Below are positions 52,776-61,080 of a stretch of DNA of 64,000 bases, piece by piece; within the stretch, counting starts at the first letter, position 1, and each line of letters begins with the position of its first letter. The position numbers and the translations under genes are program-made. The stretch comes from Streptomyces sp. NBC_01431 (GTDB lineage: Bacteria; Actinomycetota; Actinomycetes; Streptomycetales; Streptomycetaceae), in NCBI RefSeq assembly GCF_036231355.1, contig NZ_CP109496.1:558001-622000 (forward strand), in the 5' to 3' direction. The notes under the pieces were generated by a model that was not told the DNA's origin, ran no database searches, and saw only the letters and a program-made list of their open reading frames with translations.

Positions 52776-53686
52776 CGGGCACCGTCCTTCGCGTGGTGGC
52801 GGTAGCGCTCGCCGATCGCGGACCACTCGCGCAGGCCGACGAGTTCGAACAGGCCCTGCGGGCCGGGCGCGGCCTCGGGAATGGAGCCGCCGAGGCGCTT
52901 CAGCGCTTGCAGCCCGTGGAGTACGTACGGGGTGAGCAGCGCGCCGGGATGGATGGCGATGCGGAAGCCGAGGTTCGCGAGCCGGTCGGGGGCGGTGTCG
53001 GGGGTGAGACCACCCTGGACCAGGTTGATCAGCAGGGGGGCATCGACCTCGGCGGCGATCTTGTCGATCTCCTCGGTGCTCTGCGGGGCTTCGATGAAGA
53101 TGACGTCGGCGCCCGCGGCCGCGTAGCGTCCTGCGCGGTCGATCGCCTCGTCGATGCCCAGCGGCCCCCGGGCGTCGGTACGGGCGATGATGACGAGATC
53201 GGGGTCGGTGCGGGCCTGGAGGGCGGCATCGAGCTTGTCGGTGAACTCCTCGGGGGTGAGGAGTTCCTTGTCGGGCAGGTGTCCGCACTTCTTCGGGAAC
53301 GCCTGGTCCTCCAGGTGGAGGGCGGCGACTCCGGCTCGCTCGTACTCGCGCACGGTGCGGGCGACGTTGATGGGAGCGCCGTAGCCGGTGTCGGCGTCGG
53401 CGATCAGCGGGATGCCGTCGAGCGCGGTGACCACGATGCGGGCCCGCTCGGTCATCTCGCTCTGGGTGAGCAGCCCGATGTCGGGCAGGCCGAATCCGGC
53501 GACGGACACGCCCGCGCCGCTCAGGTAGGCGGCGCGGAAACCGGTACGGGCCACGAGGTGGGCGGAGAGTCCGTCGAACACGCCCGGGGCGGTGATCAGA
53601 CTCCCCTCGGCGAGCAGGGAGCGCAGTCGGCGACCGGCGGTGATCGGCGAGGTGGGGAGGTAACTGCCTTGTGGAGATGGTGACAT
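52766..53686 (-). CDS. Isocitrate lyase/PEP mutase-family lyase (PrpB- or 2,3-dimethylmalate lyase-like)
   Basis: A 306-residue TIM-barrel C-C lyase. Diagnostic motifs are [26 protein letters not shown] (Mg-binding Asp), [14 protein letters not shown] (active-site Cys in KKCGH), [20 protein letters not shown] and VIFIEAPQS. The family splits 2-methylisocitrate or 2,3-dimethylmalate into pyruvate plus a carboxylic acid. Its position between a PrpD homologue and aconitase-type subunits supports such a role. ATG at 53686. It overlaps the next gene by about 10 bases and follows the PrpD gene by 26 bases, so all four genes form one operon. Confidence 0.93.
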   Translation of the reverse strand: MSPSPQGSYLPTSPITAGRRLRSLLAEGSLITAPGVFDGLSAHLVARTGFRAAYLSGAGVSVAGFGLPDIGLLTQSEMTERARIVVTALDGIPLIADADTGYGAPINVARTVREYERAGVAALHLEDQAFPKKCGHLPDKELLTPEEFTDKLDAALQARTDPDLVIIARTDARGPLGIDEAIDRAGRYAAAGADVIFIEAPQSTEEIDKIAAEVDAPLLINLVQGGLTPDTAPDRLANLGFRIAIHPGALLTPYVLHGLQALKRLGGSIPEAAPGPQGLFELVGLREWSAIGERYRHHAKDGARWV

Positions 53687-53712
53687 GAGAATTCCTCGCG
53701 GGTCGTCGTAGG

Positions 53713-55158
53713 TCAGTCGAGGGCGCCGTGGGCGGGGGCGGCGAGCAGATCCACCAGGCGGCGGAGATCGGTCTGGCCTTCGAGGTCCAGGGCGATGCGT
53801 TCGATCTCGGCGGCCCGTTCGGCGGCGATGACTCCCGAGGTCAGCGCCCGGTACTTCGCGCGGATCTCGGCGTTGGTGAGCGGGTCGTCCGGTCCGCCGT
53901 GCGGTTGGTTGAGGGCCTGGGTAAGGACTTCGCCGCCGCGCAGGGTGACGGTGAGGCGGGTGTTGTAGCCGCGCCGGGTCCAGGTCGGGTCCTGCGGCTC
54001 GTCGACCTGCTCCACCTCGGTGCGGCCGATCAGTTGCCACACGTCGTCGGCGTCAAGCCGGGCGGGCGTGAACTGTTCGGGCCGCACGTGGCCGTCCAGG
54101 AGGGCTACGGCGGTGGCGTAAGCGATGTTCATCTGGGCGCCGATGGTGGTCAGGGGGCGCTCCGGGCTCCACCAGCCGTGGTGGTGGATCGCGTCGGGAA
54201 CCTCGATGCGGATGGACTCGATGTCGTCGGCACTCGGCGCGCGTCCGCCGGTCAGGGCGATGGCCGCGTCGATGGCGGGGTGGAGCCCGCCCATGGCCGC
54301 GTGGATCTTCACCGTGATCTGCTCGGTGTTCCACAACTCACCAAGATCCTTGGTGAGTTGGCCGGCATCGGGGTGGTGGCCCTCACCGAACGTGGACAGG
54401 AAGCCGCCGTAGGGGCGCTCGAAGACCTTCTTGATGCCGGTGTAGCCGGCTTGGGCGAGCCCGGCGGCGTAGAAGCCGTTGCGGGAGGCCAGGCCGTGGT
54501 GCATCCGCTTGGACATGGCCTCGTACTGCGCGGCCATCAGACCGGCGGATTGCGTGGCGGCCAGGCCGAGCGCGTCCTCGAAGGCGGCGGCGTCCAGGCC
54601 GCGCATCGCGCCGGACGCGGCGGCGGCCGCGTGCGTGCCGAAAACCGAACCGGAGTGCCAGCCGCGCGAGAGCATCTGCGGGCCATGCAGCGCCAGGCCC
54701 ACCCGCGTTCCGGTCTCGATGCCCAGAACCGCGCCACGCAGGAACTCCGCCCCGCTGGCCGACGGCAGCTGCGACGTGGTGGACAGCAGTGCGGGCAGCA
54801 CCAGGGAGGCGCTGTGCAACGGCGCGGCCGGGTAGTAGTCATCGAGCTCGAAGCCCTGGATGAACGTGCCGTTGAGCACCGCGGCCGCCGGGCCACTGGT
54901 GGTGCGCCCCCAGCCGATCACCGGGACGTCCCCGGCGCCCTCCAGGCTCAGGACCGCTTCGACGGCTGTGCGTGACCACGGCAGCTGAGCGCCGATCAAG
55001 GCGCAGCCCAGACCGTCGAGTACGAGATGCGCGGCCCGCTCCCGTACGGACGCGGGTATCTGTTCCAGCGAGGTGGTGGCCAGCCAGGTGGCCAGTCGCC
55101 CCGTGGGGCCGGCTGGGTCGGTGGGCTGTCGGGCAGACGTCGGCGTCGGTGCGAACAC
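53713..55158 (-). CDS. MmgE/PrpD-family dehydratase
   Basis: A 481-residue cofactor-free dehydratase of the 2-methylcitrate dehydratase/cis-aconitate decarboxylase superfamily. The family regions are GRLATWLATTSLEQIPASV, NGTFIQGFELDDYYPAAPLH, HSGSVFGTHAAAAASGAMRG, GLASRNGFYAAGLAQAGYTG, KIHAAMGGLHPAIDAA and a C-terminal GGPDDPLTNAEIRAKY. GTG at 55158 is chosen because GGAGGTGA sits five bases upstream; other GTG and TTG codons just upstream are possible. It is the first gene of the operon, divergent from a GntR-family regulator. Confidence 0.92.
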   Translation of the reverse strand: MFAPTPTSARQPTDPAGPTGRLATWLATTSLEQIPASVRERAAHLVLDGLGCALIGAQLPWSRTAVEAVLSLEGAGDVPVIGWGRTTSGPAAAVLNGTFIQGFELDDYYPAAPLHSASLVLPALLSTTSQLPSASGAEFLRGAVLGIETGTRVGLALHGPQMLSRGWHSGSVFGTHAAAAASGAMRGLDAAAFEDALGLAATQSAGLMAAQYEAMSKRMHHGLASRNGFYAAGLAQAGYTGIKKVFERPYGGFLSTFGEGHHPDAGQLTKDLGELWNTEQITVKIHAAMGGLHPAIDAAIALTGGRAPSADDIESIRIEVPDAIHHHGWWSPERPLTTIGAQMNIAYATAVALLDGHVRPEQFTPARLDADDVWQLIGRTEVEQVDEPQDPTWTRRGYNTRLTVTLRGGEVLTQALNQPHGGPDDPLTNAEIRAKYRALTSGVIAAERAAEIERIALDLEGQTDLRRLVDLLAAPAHGALD

Positions 55159-55281
55159 CGCGCTCACCTCCAATGTTGTGGGCCCGGATCGGGCGCACGA
55201 GCGTGCCCCTGTCCCCCGCGGGCGGCTCGCATTACAATTTATAACATCTAGTTTTACCGGAGCGGCGGATAGCATGGTCGG
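55159..55281. promoter_or_regulatory. Divergent promoter region of the PrpD operon and gntR
   Basis: The segment 55230-55258 (ATTACAATTTATAAC, then ATCTAGTTTTAC) is the most AT-rich patch of the surrounding 10 kb. It lies between divergent starts of the dehydratase and the GntR regulator. FCD-type regulators normally bind such short AT-rich imperfect dyads, so this is the probable operator and promoter. No perfect palindrome could be fixed by eye. Confidence 0.5.
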
Positions 55282-56001
55282 GTGGCACTGAAGCGAACCT
55301 CTCTCCCCCGTACCGCCGAGGCCGTGGCCCTGGCCGAACTGCGCGACGCGATCGTCCGCGGCGACCTGGCTCCCGGCGCGCCGATCCGCCAGAGCGCGGC
55401 CGCCGAAGAACTGGGCCTGAGCGTCATCCCGGTCCGCGAGGCGCTCAAGACTCTGGCCGGGGAGGGGATCGTCACCTACGTCCCGCAGCGCGGATACACC
55501 GTCACCGAGCTCAGCCCGCACAGCGTTGACGGCATCTTCCGGATCCGGGAGATCCTGGAGGGCGAGGCCGAGGCGAACGCGGCGGCCCGGCTGCGGCCCG
55601 AGGACATCGCCGCGATGCGCGGCGCCCTGGAGGCCCAGCGCGCCGCCGTCGCCGCACTCGATGTGCCGGGCGTGATCTCCGGCAACCGGGGTTTCCACTT
55701 CGCGCTGCTCGACCGCTGTGACAACGAATGGATGCTGCGCTTCGTCCGACAGCTGTGGGAAGCCCTGGAGCCGCACCGCGCCTTGTCCTACCGCCGCGGT
55801 GCCGCCTCCCGCGACCTCGCGCGGATCGAGGCGATCCTCGGCGAACACGATGGCATCGTCACCGCTTTCGAGAACGGCGAACCAGCTCTGGCGCTGCGCC
55901 TGCTGGCCGAGCACCGCACCCAGGGCCGCTCGGACTTCCACCGCCTGCTTGATTCATCCCAGGACCACGTAGGTGTGGCAACCGGATCGCTCGACCTGTA
56001 G
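55282..56001 (+). CDS. GntR-family regulator, FCD subfamily
   Basis: A 239-residue regulator. The N-terminal winged helix has the GntR pattern (ELRDAIVRGDLAPGAPIRQS, LGLSVIPVREALKTLAGEGI, VPQRGYTVTELS). The helical FCD domain follows (IREILEGEAEANAAARL, NRGFHFALLDRCDNEWMLRF, EHDGIVTAFENGEPALALRL), with Asp/His residues that usually bind a metal and a carboxylic-acid ligand. It is divergent from the four-gene dehydratase/lyase operon and most likely represses it until the acid substrate is present. GTG start at 55282. Confidence 0.94.
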   Translation: MALKRTSLPRTAEAVALAELRDAIVRGDLAPGAPIRQSAAAEELGLSVIPVREALKTLAGEGIVTYVPQRGYTVTELSPHSVDGIFRIREILEGEAEANAAARLRPEDIAAMRGALEAQRAAVAALDVPGVISGNRGFHFALLDRCDNEWMLRFVRQLWEALEPHRALSYRRGAASRDLARIEAILGEHDGIVTAFENGEPALALRLLAEHRTQGRSDFHRLLDSSQDHVGVATGSLDL

Positions 56002-56010
56002 GCCGCCTCC

Positions 56011-56043
56011 AGCCGCTGCCTTCCGGACCGCAAGGCAGCGGCT
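56011..56043. terminator. Perfect 12-bp hairpin between convergent regulators
   Basis: AGCCGCTGCCTT (56011-56022) pairs with AAGGCAGCGGCT (56032-56043) around a nine-base loop. It lies between the stops of the GntR gene and the minus-strand XRE gene and probably ends both transcripts. Confidence 0.82.
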
Positions 56044-56059
56044 GTGCTCGATGCCCGCC

Positions 56060-56914
56060 TCAGCCGTCGGCGGTCGTCCCCTTCCTCGTCCGCCAGCACA
56101 CCTGGCAGCTTCCCGTCTGCCGTCCGACGTCCGAGAGACGGGCTCGCCCCACCGAGTCGCAATAGGTGCAGCGGAAGGACCAAGGCGCGGTGAAACCGTG
56201 GTACGGCTCCAACGGTTCCATTCCCACGGCACGGAAACTCGCCACTGCCCACTGGGCGCTGCCGCGGCCGCCCAGCGAAACGGCTGCCTGGGAGTCGCGA
56301 TCCACGTAGTAGGGCCCGCCCTGCCAGGATTCGTCCCGATGACTCCTCTGGGCACTCACCCACGCACGGACCCACTTGGGACGCTCCTGTTCCGTCACCT
56401 GGCACGCGGTGAGAAAGGCGTGCAACTGCCGCTGAGTGCGGGGTACGGACTGCCGACGCAGGATCCGGTGAGCCGCCGAGCGCGACAGCGGGCCGTGCCG
56501 CGACACGTTCTCCTCCGCCCGTCGCTCCATCACCCGCACCGGGGGCGCGCCGTTCTGGTAGTGGAGCTCGATCAACGCACTGCTCAAGTCACGTAGGTTC
56601 GACACCAGGTGGAGCAGCGGCCCGGTCGGGCTCGGGCCCAACAGCTGCTTGCGCTGCTCCTTGTACGCCGCCTGCCACAAGTCGCGCACCTGCCCCTTTC
56701 CGCCACCGCACGCCCGGTCGTAGGCCAGTACCACCTCCAGCGCGGGCAGGGTGGCCCCGCTGGCCGCGCGCTGCAACGTGGAGCGGCTGAGGTGCGTCCG
56801 CTCACTGAGCTGCGAGTACGTCAGGCCCCTGCGGGCGCGTTCACCGCGCAGGTACGCGGCCAGGCGGCCAACCGCGCTCGTGGCCGAGGGAATGGGTCTC
56901 TCCGGCCGTCCCAC
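56060..56914 (-). CDS. XRE-like regulator with C-terminal zinc ribbon
   Basis: A 284-residue protein. The N-terminus is a streptomycete helix-turn-helix (LAAYLRGERARRGLTYSQLS, THLSRSTLQRAASGATLPAL). A second helix-turn-helix-like segment lies in the middle (GPLSRSAAHRILRRQSVPRT). The C-terminus has two CxxC knuckles, FRCTYCDSVGRARL and GSCQVCWRT, forming a likely zinc ribbon. This combination is seen in actinobacterial proteins of unknown target. GTG at 56914. A small hydrophobic reading frame ends nine bases upstream on the same strand and may be cotranscribed. Confidence 0.8.
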   Translation of the reverse strand: MGRPERPIPSATSAVGRLAAYLRGERARRGLTYSQLSERTHLSRSTLQRAASGATLPALEVVLAYDRACGGGKGQVRDLWQAAYKEQRKQLLGPSPTGPLLHLVSNLRDLSSALIELHYQNGAPPVRVMERRAEENVSRHGPLSRSAAHRILRRQSVPRTQRQLHAFLTACQVTEQERPKWVRAWVSAQRSHRDESWQGGPYYVDRDSQAAVSLGGRGSAQWAVASFRAVGMEPLEPYHGFTAPWSFRCTYCDSVGRARLSDVGRQTGSCQVCWRTRKGTTADG

Positions 56915-56923
56915 GACGCGCCC

Positions 56924-57193
56924 TCACCCCTGCGAACCAAGGTGGCACAGCACCCTGCCCGCCAGGCGCAGCACCCCTGCCGGGCCCGCGGCCGCCATCC
57001 GGACCGCCACACCACCCAACAGGGTCGTCTCGGCCAGCAGTCTCAGGGCGGCCGGCTCCCGCATCCCGGTCTGGATCAGGATTCCCGAGAGAACGACGAC
57101 AACGATCACAACAGCGGCTTCGGGCCCGCCAAGACGGCGGACGGAGCGGGCACCGTGCACGAGGCACGGAGTCACCGGACGGCGCGGAAACAC
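56924..57193 (-). CDS. Possible small membrane protein
   Basis: An 89-residue frame with one strong hydrophobic helix (AAVVIVVVVLSGILIQTG) and a second weaker one (LRLLAETTLLGGVAVRMAAA), ending nine bases before the XRE gene start. The spacing suggests an operon, but codon bias and the basic N-terminus are not decisive and no family is recognised. Confidence 0.3.
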   Translation of the reverse strand: MFPRRPVTPCLVHGARSVRRLGGPEAAVVIVVVVLSGILIQTGMREPAALRLLAETTLLGGVAVRMAAAGPAGVLRLAGRVLCHLGSQG

Positions 57194-57661
57194 GGGTCGA
57201 CCTCCCCAGATGGGTGCCCGACGGCTTCAGGCCGCCGGACACCGCTCGTTGGCTCCAACTCACGTTCGCGCAGGGGCGGTTGGCGCCGCCGGTTCCTGCT
57301 CGATGGGGAGCATGGTGCCAGTCTCGGCGGCCCTCGAAGGCCAGTTGATTCCGACCAGTCCCGGGGTGGAAAACACTGGACGAGAGGTCGAGAACAATCG
57401 GTCTCGGTAAGACGCGCAATCGGTCAACTTGGGGCGTGGCTCTACGCTGCAACGTCCCGGGAGCGTCCGAGCCTTCGGTGGCCTTAGTGATCGCGACCGG
57501 TGGTGGTCATCTCATTCTGTCCCATTTTCGCTTGCTGCCACCGCGGGCCCCTGCCACTATCCAGAACGCGTCGCACCCACGACGTCCCCCTGACCGCTAC
57601 TGGCTCCAACCATGGCCGAACAGGGAACAGCGCACGCCACGTTGGCGCGTGAGCGTGCCGA
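57194..57661. other. Intergenic region, ~470 bp
   Basis: No gene supported on either strand. A comparatively AT-rich patch around 57485-57530 is the only notable composition change. Confidence 0.4.
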
Positions 57662-57695
57662 AAGAGCCGGTACCGCGTCGCGCGGACCGGCTCTT
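57662..57695 (-). terminator. 10-bp hairpin after alpha/beta hydrolase gene
   Basis: AAGAGCCGGT (57662-57671) pairs with ACCGGCTCTT (57686-57695), loop of 14 bases. On the minus strand it lies 16 bases past the hydrolase stop. Confidence 0.8.
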
Positions 57696-57710
57696 GTCGT
57701 ACCCGCGGCT

Positions 57711-58565
57711 TCAGTCGGGCAGTCCTCGAACGAACCCGGTGACCAGCGTCGCCACCGTTTCCGGAGCCTCCAGGTTCATGATGTGGGTGGCGTCGATCCG
57801 CTCGACACTGATGGTGCTCCGGGCACGGGAGAGCGCGGCCAGCTCGTCGGAGACACCTTGTGCGAACCGGGCGTTGAACTCGCCGAACCACTCCATGCCG
57901 GGCGCGGAAGGCAGTCGTCGGCCGGCCTGTACCAACAGGAGCGGGCAGTCGACCCCGTCCAGCCACCCGGCGACACCGGGCTCGCCGAGCCGGTGGAGTT
58001 CGTCGAGGATCTCCAGCGCCTCCGTCCGCCCCGGAAACAGCTGCCACTTGCCGTCGGGCAACGGGCGTACGGCCGCGCGAATGGCGGCCTCCGCACGGTC
58101 GGCGGGAATCCCGAACCGGGCGGCGTTGACCACGTGCTCCTCGATGTACTCGGGCGGGGCGATGGCCCCGGCCGACGCCAGCAGCCCCGCGCTGATTCGT
58201 TCAGCGCCGGTGTATCCGCGACCCCACCAGAAGCCGTCGAGGTTCACGGCGCCGCGCGCACGCTCGGGGTTCAACCGGGCGTACTCGACCGCGACCAGCC
58301 CGCCGAGGGAATGGCCCACGACAACGGCCTCTCCCACGCCATGCGCGTCGAGCGTGTCCGCGATGTGCCGCACCGCTGTGGGGATGGTCCAGGGGGAGAC
58401 ACGGGGAGAACGGCCGTGCCCGGGGAGGTCGATTGCGAGGACGTGGTGCCCGGCGGTGAGCAGACTGGCCGAGGCGTCCCAGTCGGCGAGCGACCGTGTG
58501 TAACCGTGCAGGAGAACCAGCTGAGGGCCATCGCCCCCGTAGTCATGAACATGTAGAAGTGTCAT
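57711..58565 (-). CDS. Alpha/beta-fold hydrolase
   Basis: A 284-residue soluble hydrolase. The fold markers are QLVLLHGYTRSLADWD (HG oxyanion loop), LAIDLPGHGRSPR, the nucleophile elbow VVGHSLGGLVAVEYA, CPLLLVQAG before the acid residue, and IDATHIMNLEAPETVA with the catalytic His. It resembles epoxide hydrolase/lactonase-type or haloperoxidase-like enzymes; no specific substrate is evident. ATG at 58565. It is divergent from a GNAT gene, with a terminator immediately downstream. Confidence 0.92.
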   Translation of the reverse strand: MTLLHVHDYGGDGPQLVLLHGYTRSLADWDASASLLTAGHHVLAIDLPGHGRSPRVSPWTIPTAVRHIADTLDAHGVGEAVVVGHSLGGLVAVEYARLNPERARGAVNLDGFWWGRGYTGAERISAGLLASAGAIAPPEYIEEHVVNAARFGIPADRAEAAIRAAVRPLPDGKWQLFPGRTEALEILDELHRLGEPGVAGWLDGVDCPLLLVQAGRRLPSAPGMEWFGEFNARFAQGVSDELAALSRARSTISVERIDATHIMNLEAPETVATLVTGFVRGLPD

Positions 58566-58783
58566 TGAGCTTCACTGTACGGGGCAACCGGTCTTTCGAG
58601 CAGCTGATTACAACCGCCGGCGAGGGCGAAGTGGCGTGCTCGCGCTGCGACTTGGGCACGGCGTGCAGTTCGGGTGAAGGGCCACCGGCGCGCTCGGAAC
58701 GAGCCACCAGGGGATCGGGCTCTCGGGCGGTTGGGCGAAAGTGGTTTGTCGGCTTCGATGTCGCGTGGGTAGCGTCGCGACGC

Positions 58784-59326
58784 GTGACCCCGACTCTGCG
58801 CACCGAGCGGCTGCTCCTGGAGCCGTACATCCCCGAGGACGAAGAGGGCTTCGTCGCTCTGTTCCAGGACACCAGGGTGTCGCGGTGGATGGGGGACGGC
58901 CCTGCTTCCGAAGCGGCAGTCCGGGCCTTGTTCGGGCGGATCTTCACGAAGGTCTACGCCCAGGACCTGTTCGACGTCTGGGCCATTCGTCGTGACGGAC
59001 ACCTGGTCGGGCACGCCGAAATCAAACCGAGCGACGTCGTCGCAGGCCACGAGATCATCTACGCACTGGCGCCGACGGCGTGGGGCTCCGGCCTCGGGAC
59101 CGAGCTGGCGGAAGCGGTCATCGCCCATGGCTTCGACGCCCTCGGACTGACTGAGGTTCACGCCACCGTAGCCGCACCGAACAAGGCTTCGCTGACCCTG
59201 CTGAGCAGAATCGGGTTCGAGCACGTCCGGGACATCGAAGAGGATGACGGCAGCACGACCGGGGTGTTGGTCCGTCGTTCGCAGACAACCGTCACATCCC
59301 CGCCCCGGTCAGCCGGCCACCGCTGA
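58784..59326 (+). CDS. GNAT-family N-acetyltransferase
   Basis: A 180-residue RimJ/RimL-like acetyltransferase using acetyl-CoA. The start of the fold is clear (TLRTERLLLEPYIPEDEEGF). The acetyl-CoA pyrophosphate loop is ALAPTAWGSGLGTELAEAVI, and the C-terminal ATVAAPNKASLTLLSRIGFE is typical. GTG at 58784 was chosen because the family N-terminus begins there. The frame is open upstream to 58496 but that part is antisense to the divergent hydrolase start. Substrate unknown. Confidence 0.88.
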   Translation: MTPTLRTERLLLEPYIPEDEEGFVALFQDTRVSRWMGDGPASEAAVRALFGRIFTKVYAQDLFDVWAIRRDGHLVGHAEIKPSDVVAGHEIIYALAPTAWGSGLGTELAEAVIAHGFDALGLTEVHATVAAPNKASLTLLSRIGFEHVRDIEEDDGSTTGVLVRRSQTTVTSPPRSAGHR

Positions 59327-59350
59327 GGCCGGGGCACTGCCCGGATGACG

Positions 59351-59390
59351 GGCGGGCGGCACCTTGCGCCTTGGGGCCGTGCCGCCCGCC
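59351..59390. terminator. 12-bp hairpin between GNAT gene and roadblock operon
   Basis: GGCGGGCGGCAC (59351-59362) pairs perfectly with GTGCCGCCCGCC (59379-59390). It lies between convergent stops and probably terminates both units. Confidence 0.82.
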
Positions 59391-59405
59391 GGGGGTCGAG
59401 GTGGC

Positions 59406-59780
59406 TCAGACCTCCAGTTCGGTCTCGATCTTCTTGAGCTGGTGGCGTGCCATCGCAAGGTTGGCCCGGCTCTTGTCGAGGGCGAGGTACAGGAACAGGC
59501 CGGTGTTTCCACGCCCCTTGAGCAGACGGATCAGGTGGTACTGCTCGCCGAGCGAGATCAGGATGTCGTCGATCTCGTCCTTCAGGCCGAGCAGTTCCAT
59601 GGTGCGCACCTTCGCGCGTACGACGTCGGTGTTGCCGGCGGCGGCCACCGCGAGGTCGAGGTGCTTGCCGCCGCCCAGCGTGCCGAGGGCCATACCGCTG
59701 CTGTAGTCGACGAGTGCCACGCCGATGGTGCCGTCGATCGACGTCATGGCTTCTTTCAGTGCAGTCTCGGTGTTCGCCAT
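59406..59780 (-). CDS. Roadblock/LC7-like protein (third of the operon)
   Basis: A 124-residue small alpha/beta protein. The pattern is a first strand-turn (TIGVALVDYSSGMALGTLGG), helix with DLAVAAAGNTDVVRAKVRTM, then DDILISLGEQYHLIRLLKGR and GLFLYLALDKSRANLAMARH. It is a clear paralogue of the protein at 61077 (VALVDYSSGMALGTL against AAVVDWTSGLALGTI; HLIRLLKG against HVLRFIET). Roadblock proteins act as GTPase-associated scaffolds or GAPs such as MglB. ATG at 59780. It is the last gene of the operon and is followed by a terminator. Confidence 0.82.
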   Translation of the reverse strand: MANTETALKEAMTSIDGTIGVALVDYSSGMALGTLGGGKHLDLAVAAAGNTDVVRAKVRTMELLGLKDEIDDILISLGEQYHLIRLLKGRGNTGLFLYLALDKSRANLAMARHQLKKIETELEV

Positions 59781-59854
59781 GGGATGGGTACTTCCTTTCG
59801 TTCCGGTGTTGTTCGTTGTGCTCCGGGACCGGTTGGTCGGGGAACCGGTACTGG

Positions 59855-60247
59855 TCATGGGGTCTCCGAGCGGTTGAGCGCGCTGTCGACGAGGGCGCCG
59901 ATGCGGACACCGGCCCGCCGTGCTTCCAGGTGCAGGCGGCCCACGTTGGTGCGCGGCAGGGCCAGGAGCGTGAGGACGGCGGAGGCGCCGGCCGCGTAGG
60001 TGGCGACGTAGCCGTGCTCGCCGCGAACGAGCAGTTCCTGGAAGGCGCCCTGCCCGGTGGTCTCGGTGAGCTGCCGGGCAACCCCCAGGGCAGCCGCGGT
60101 GAGCGCCGCGAGGGACTCGGCGGTCTCGGGAGCGGTGTCCCGCGCCAGGACCAAGCCGTCGGTACTGGCCGCGAGGGCGCCGGTGAGATGCGGCAGTCGG
60201 GCCCTGAGGCCGCGCAGTTCGTCGAGCAGGTCGGCTTCCGTCGCCAC
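59855..60247 (-). CDS. Roadblock/LC7-domain protein (MglB-like)
   Basis: A 130-residue roadblock protein. It shows the N-terminal helix (ADLLDELRGLRARLPHLTGA), the central strand LAASTDGLVLARDT, a helix (ESLAALTAAALGVARQLT) and a strand pair (HGYVATYAAGASAVLTLLAL). In actinobacteria such proteins normally sit in cvn conservons beside a kinase and a Ras-like GTPase, but neither is here. GTG at 60247 has an ideal GAGAGGAGA site six bases upstream. An earlier GTG at 60289 overlaps the DUF4388 gene stop (GTGA) and is the alternative. Confidence 0.85.
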   Translation of the reverse strand: MATEADLLDELRGLRARLPHLTGALAASTDGLVLARDTAPETAESLAALTAAALGVARQLTETTGQGAFQELLVRGEHGYVATYAAGASAVLTLLALPRTNVGRLHLEARRAGVRIGALVDSALNRSETP

Positions 60248-60285
60248 CAGCTGTCTCCTCTCGGCTCGTTGTCGCCGGGCGCGTA

Positions 60286-61080
60286 TCACGGCGCACCCTC
60301 CAGCGCGTCGCGCAGACGCCGGAGCAACGCGACATCGGGGTCGGTGGTGGTCTCGGCGGTGATCCGGGCGAACCAGTCCGGGGCGGTGTCGGCCGCGGTG
60401 GGCGTACGGGGTGTCTCGATCGCCCCGCATGCCGCGAGCCTGCGGATATCGGTCAGGGTGTGGAAGGCAGGGCGGCCGAGCGCACGCGCGATCTCCGGTG
60501 CGGTCCGCACTCCGTCGGCCAGGTCGAGGACGGCCCGGCGGCGCAGCGGAATGGGGCCGTCCGGGCCGTGGTGGCGGCGTACCACCGGCGCGGTGTCGAC
60601 GTCGGGGTAGGGCCACAGCCGGTCGAGGAGTTCGCGGCGCCGGGCCGCTTCCCGCTCGACGGCGTCGGCGGGTACGGGGTGGATGGGGCCGATCCAGTGG
60701 GCCGCGCCGTACCGGAAGCGGGTGGGGCCCTTGCTGGGGGCGAGCACGAAGAACGCGGCGTCGTGCAGGGCGCCGAGATGGCAGAGCTCCAGCTCGCCCT
60801 CGCGTATTCTCCCGCTCTCGACCAGGAAGCGGCCGACCCGGCCGCGCGGGCCCGCCTGGTCCACGGCGTGGTACCAGTCCTCGGGACGCAGCCGCCCGGC
60901 GGTGGTGAGCACCGACTCGATGCCGGGTGCGGCCGGGCTCTCGGCGTGCACGACGTGCCCGTCGGCGAGGTAGAGAGTTCCCCGGTCCCGCAGCAGGGCT
61001 CCGGTGGCGCGCTCCCTGACGAGGCGGTCCAGGAGAGGTGAGGCGGCTGCTCTGGCCGCGGGTTGCGCTGAAGCGTTCAC
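60286..61080 (-). CDS. DUF4388/PatA-N-like protein with C-terminal winged helix
   Basis: A 264-residue protein. The N-terminal half follows the DUF4388 (PatA N-terminal-like) pattern: GALLRDRGTLYLADGHVVHA, ESVLTTAGRL, FLVESGRI. The C-terminal half has a winged-helix-like segment (AVLDLADGVRTAPEIARALG, HTLTDIRRLAACGAIETP). Such proteins link small-GTPase or gliding-type signalling to an output in other bacteria. GTG at 61080 overlaps the stop of the upstream roadblock gene by four bases (GTGA), so translation is coupled. It is probably the scaffold or effector for its three roadblock partners. Confidence 0.8.
   Translation of the reverse strand: MNASAQPAARAAASPLLDRLVRERATGALLRDRGTLYLADGHVVHAESPAAPGIESVLTTAGRLRPEDWYHAVDQAGPRGRVGRFLVESGRIREGELELCHLGALHDAAFFVLAPSKGPTRFRYGAAHWIGPIHPVPADAVEREAARRRELLDRLWPYPDVDTAPVVRRHHGPDGPIPLRRRAVLDLADGVRTAPEIARALGRPAFHTLTDIRRLAACGAIETPRTPTAADTAPDWFARITAETTTDPDVALLRRLRDALEGAP

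Noticed and set aside
52793..54975. Long plus-strand frames antisense to the lyase and PrpD genes
   Set aside because: They mirror well-supported enzyme genes and show Gly/Val/Arg-rich shadow composition.
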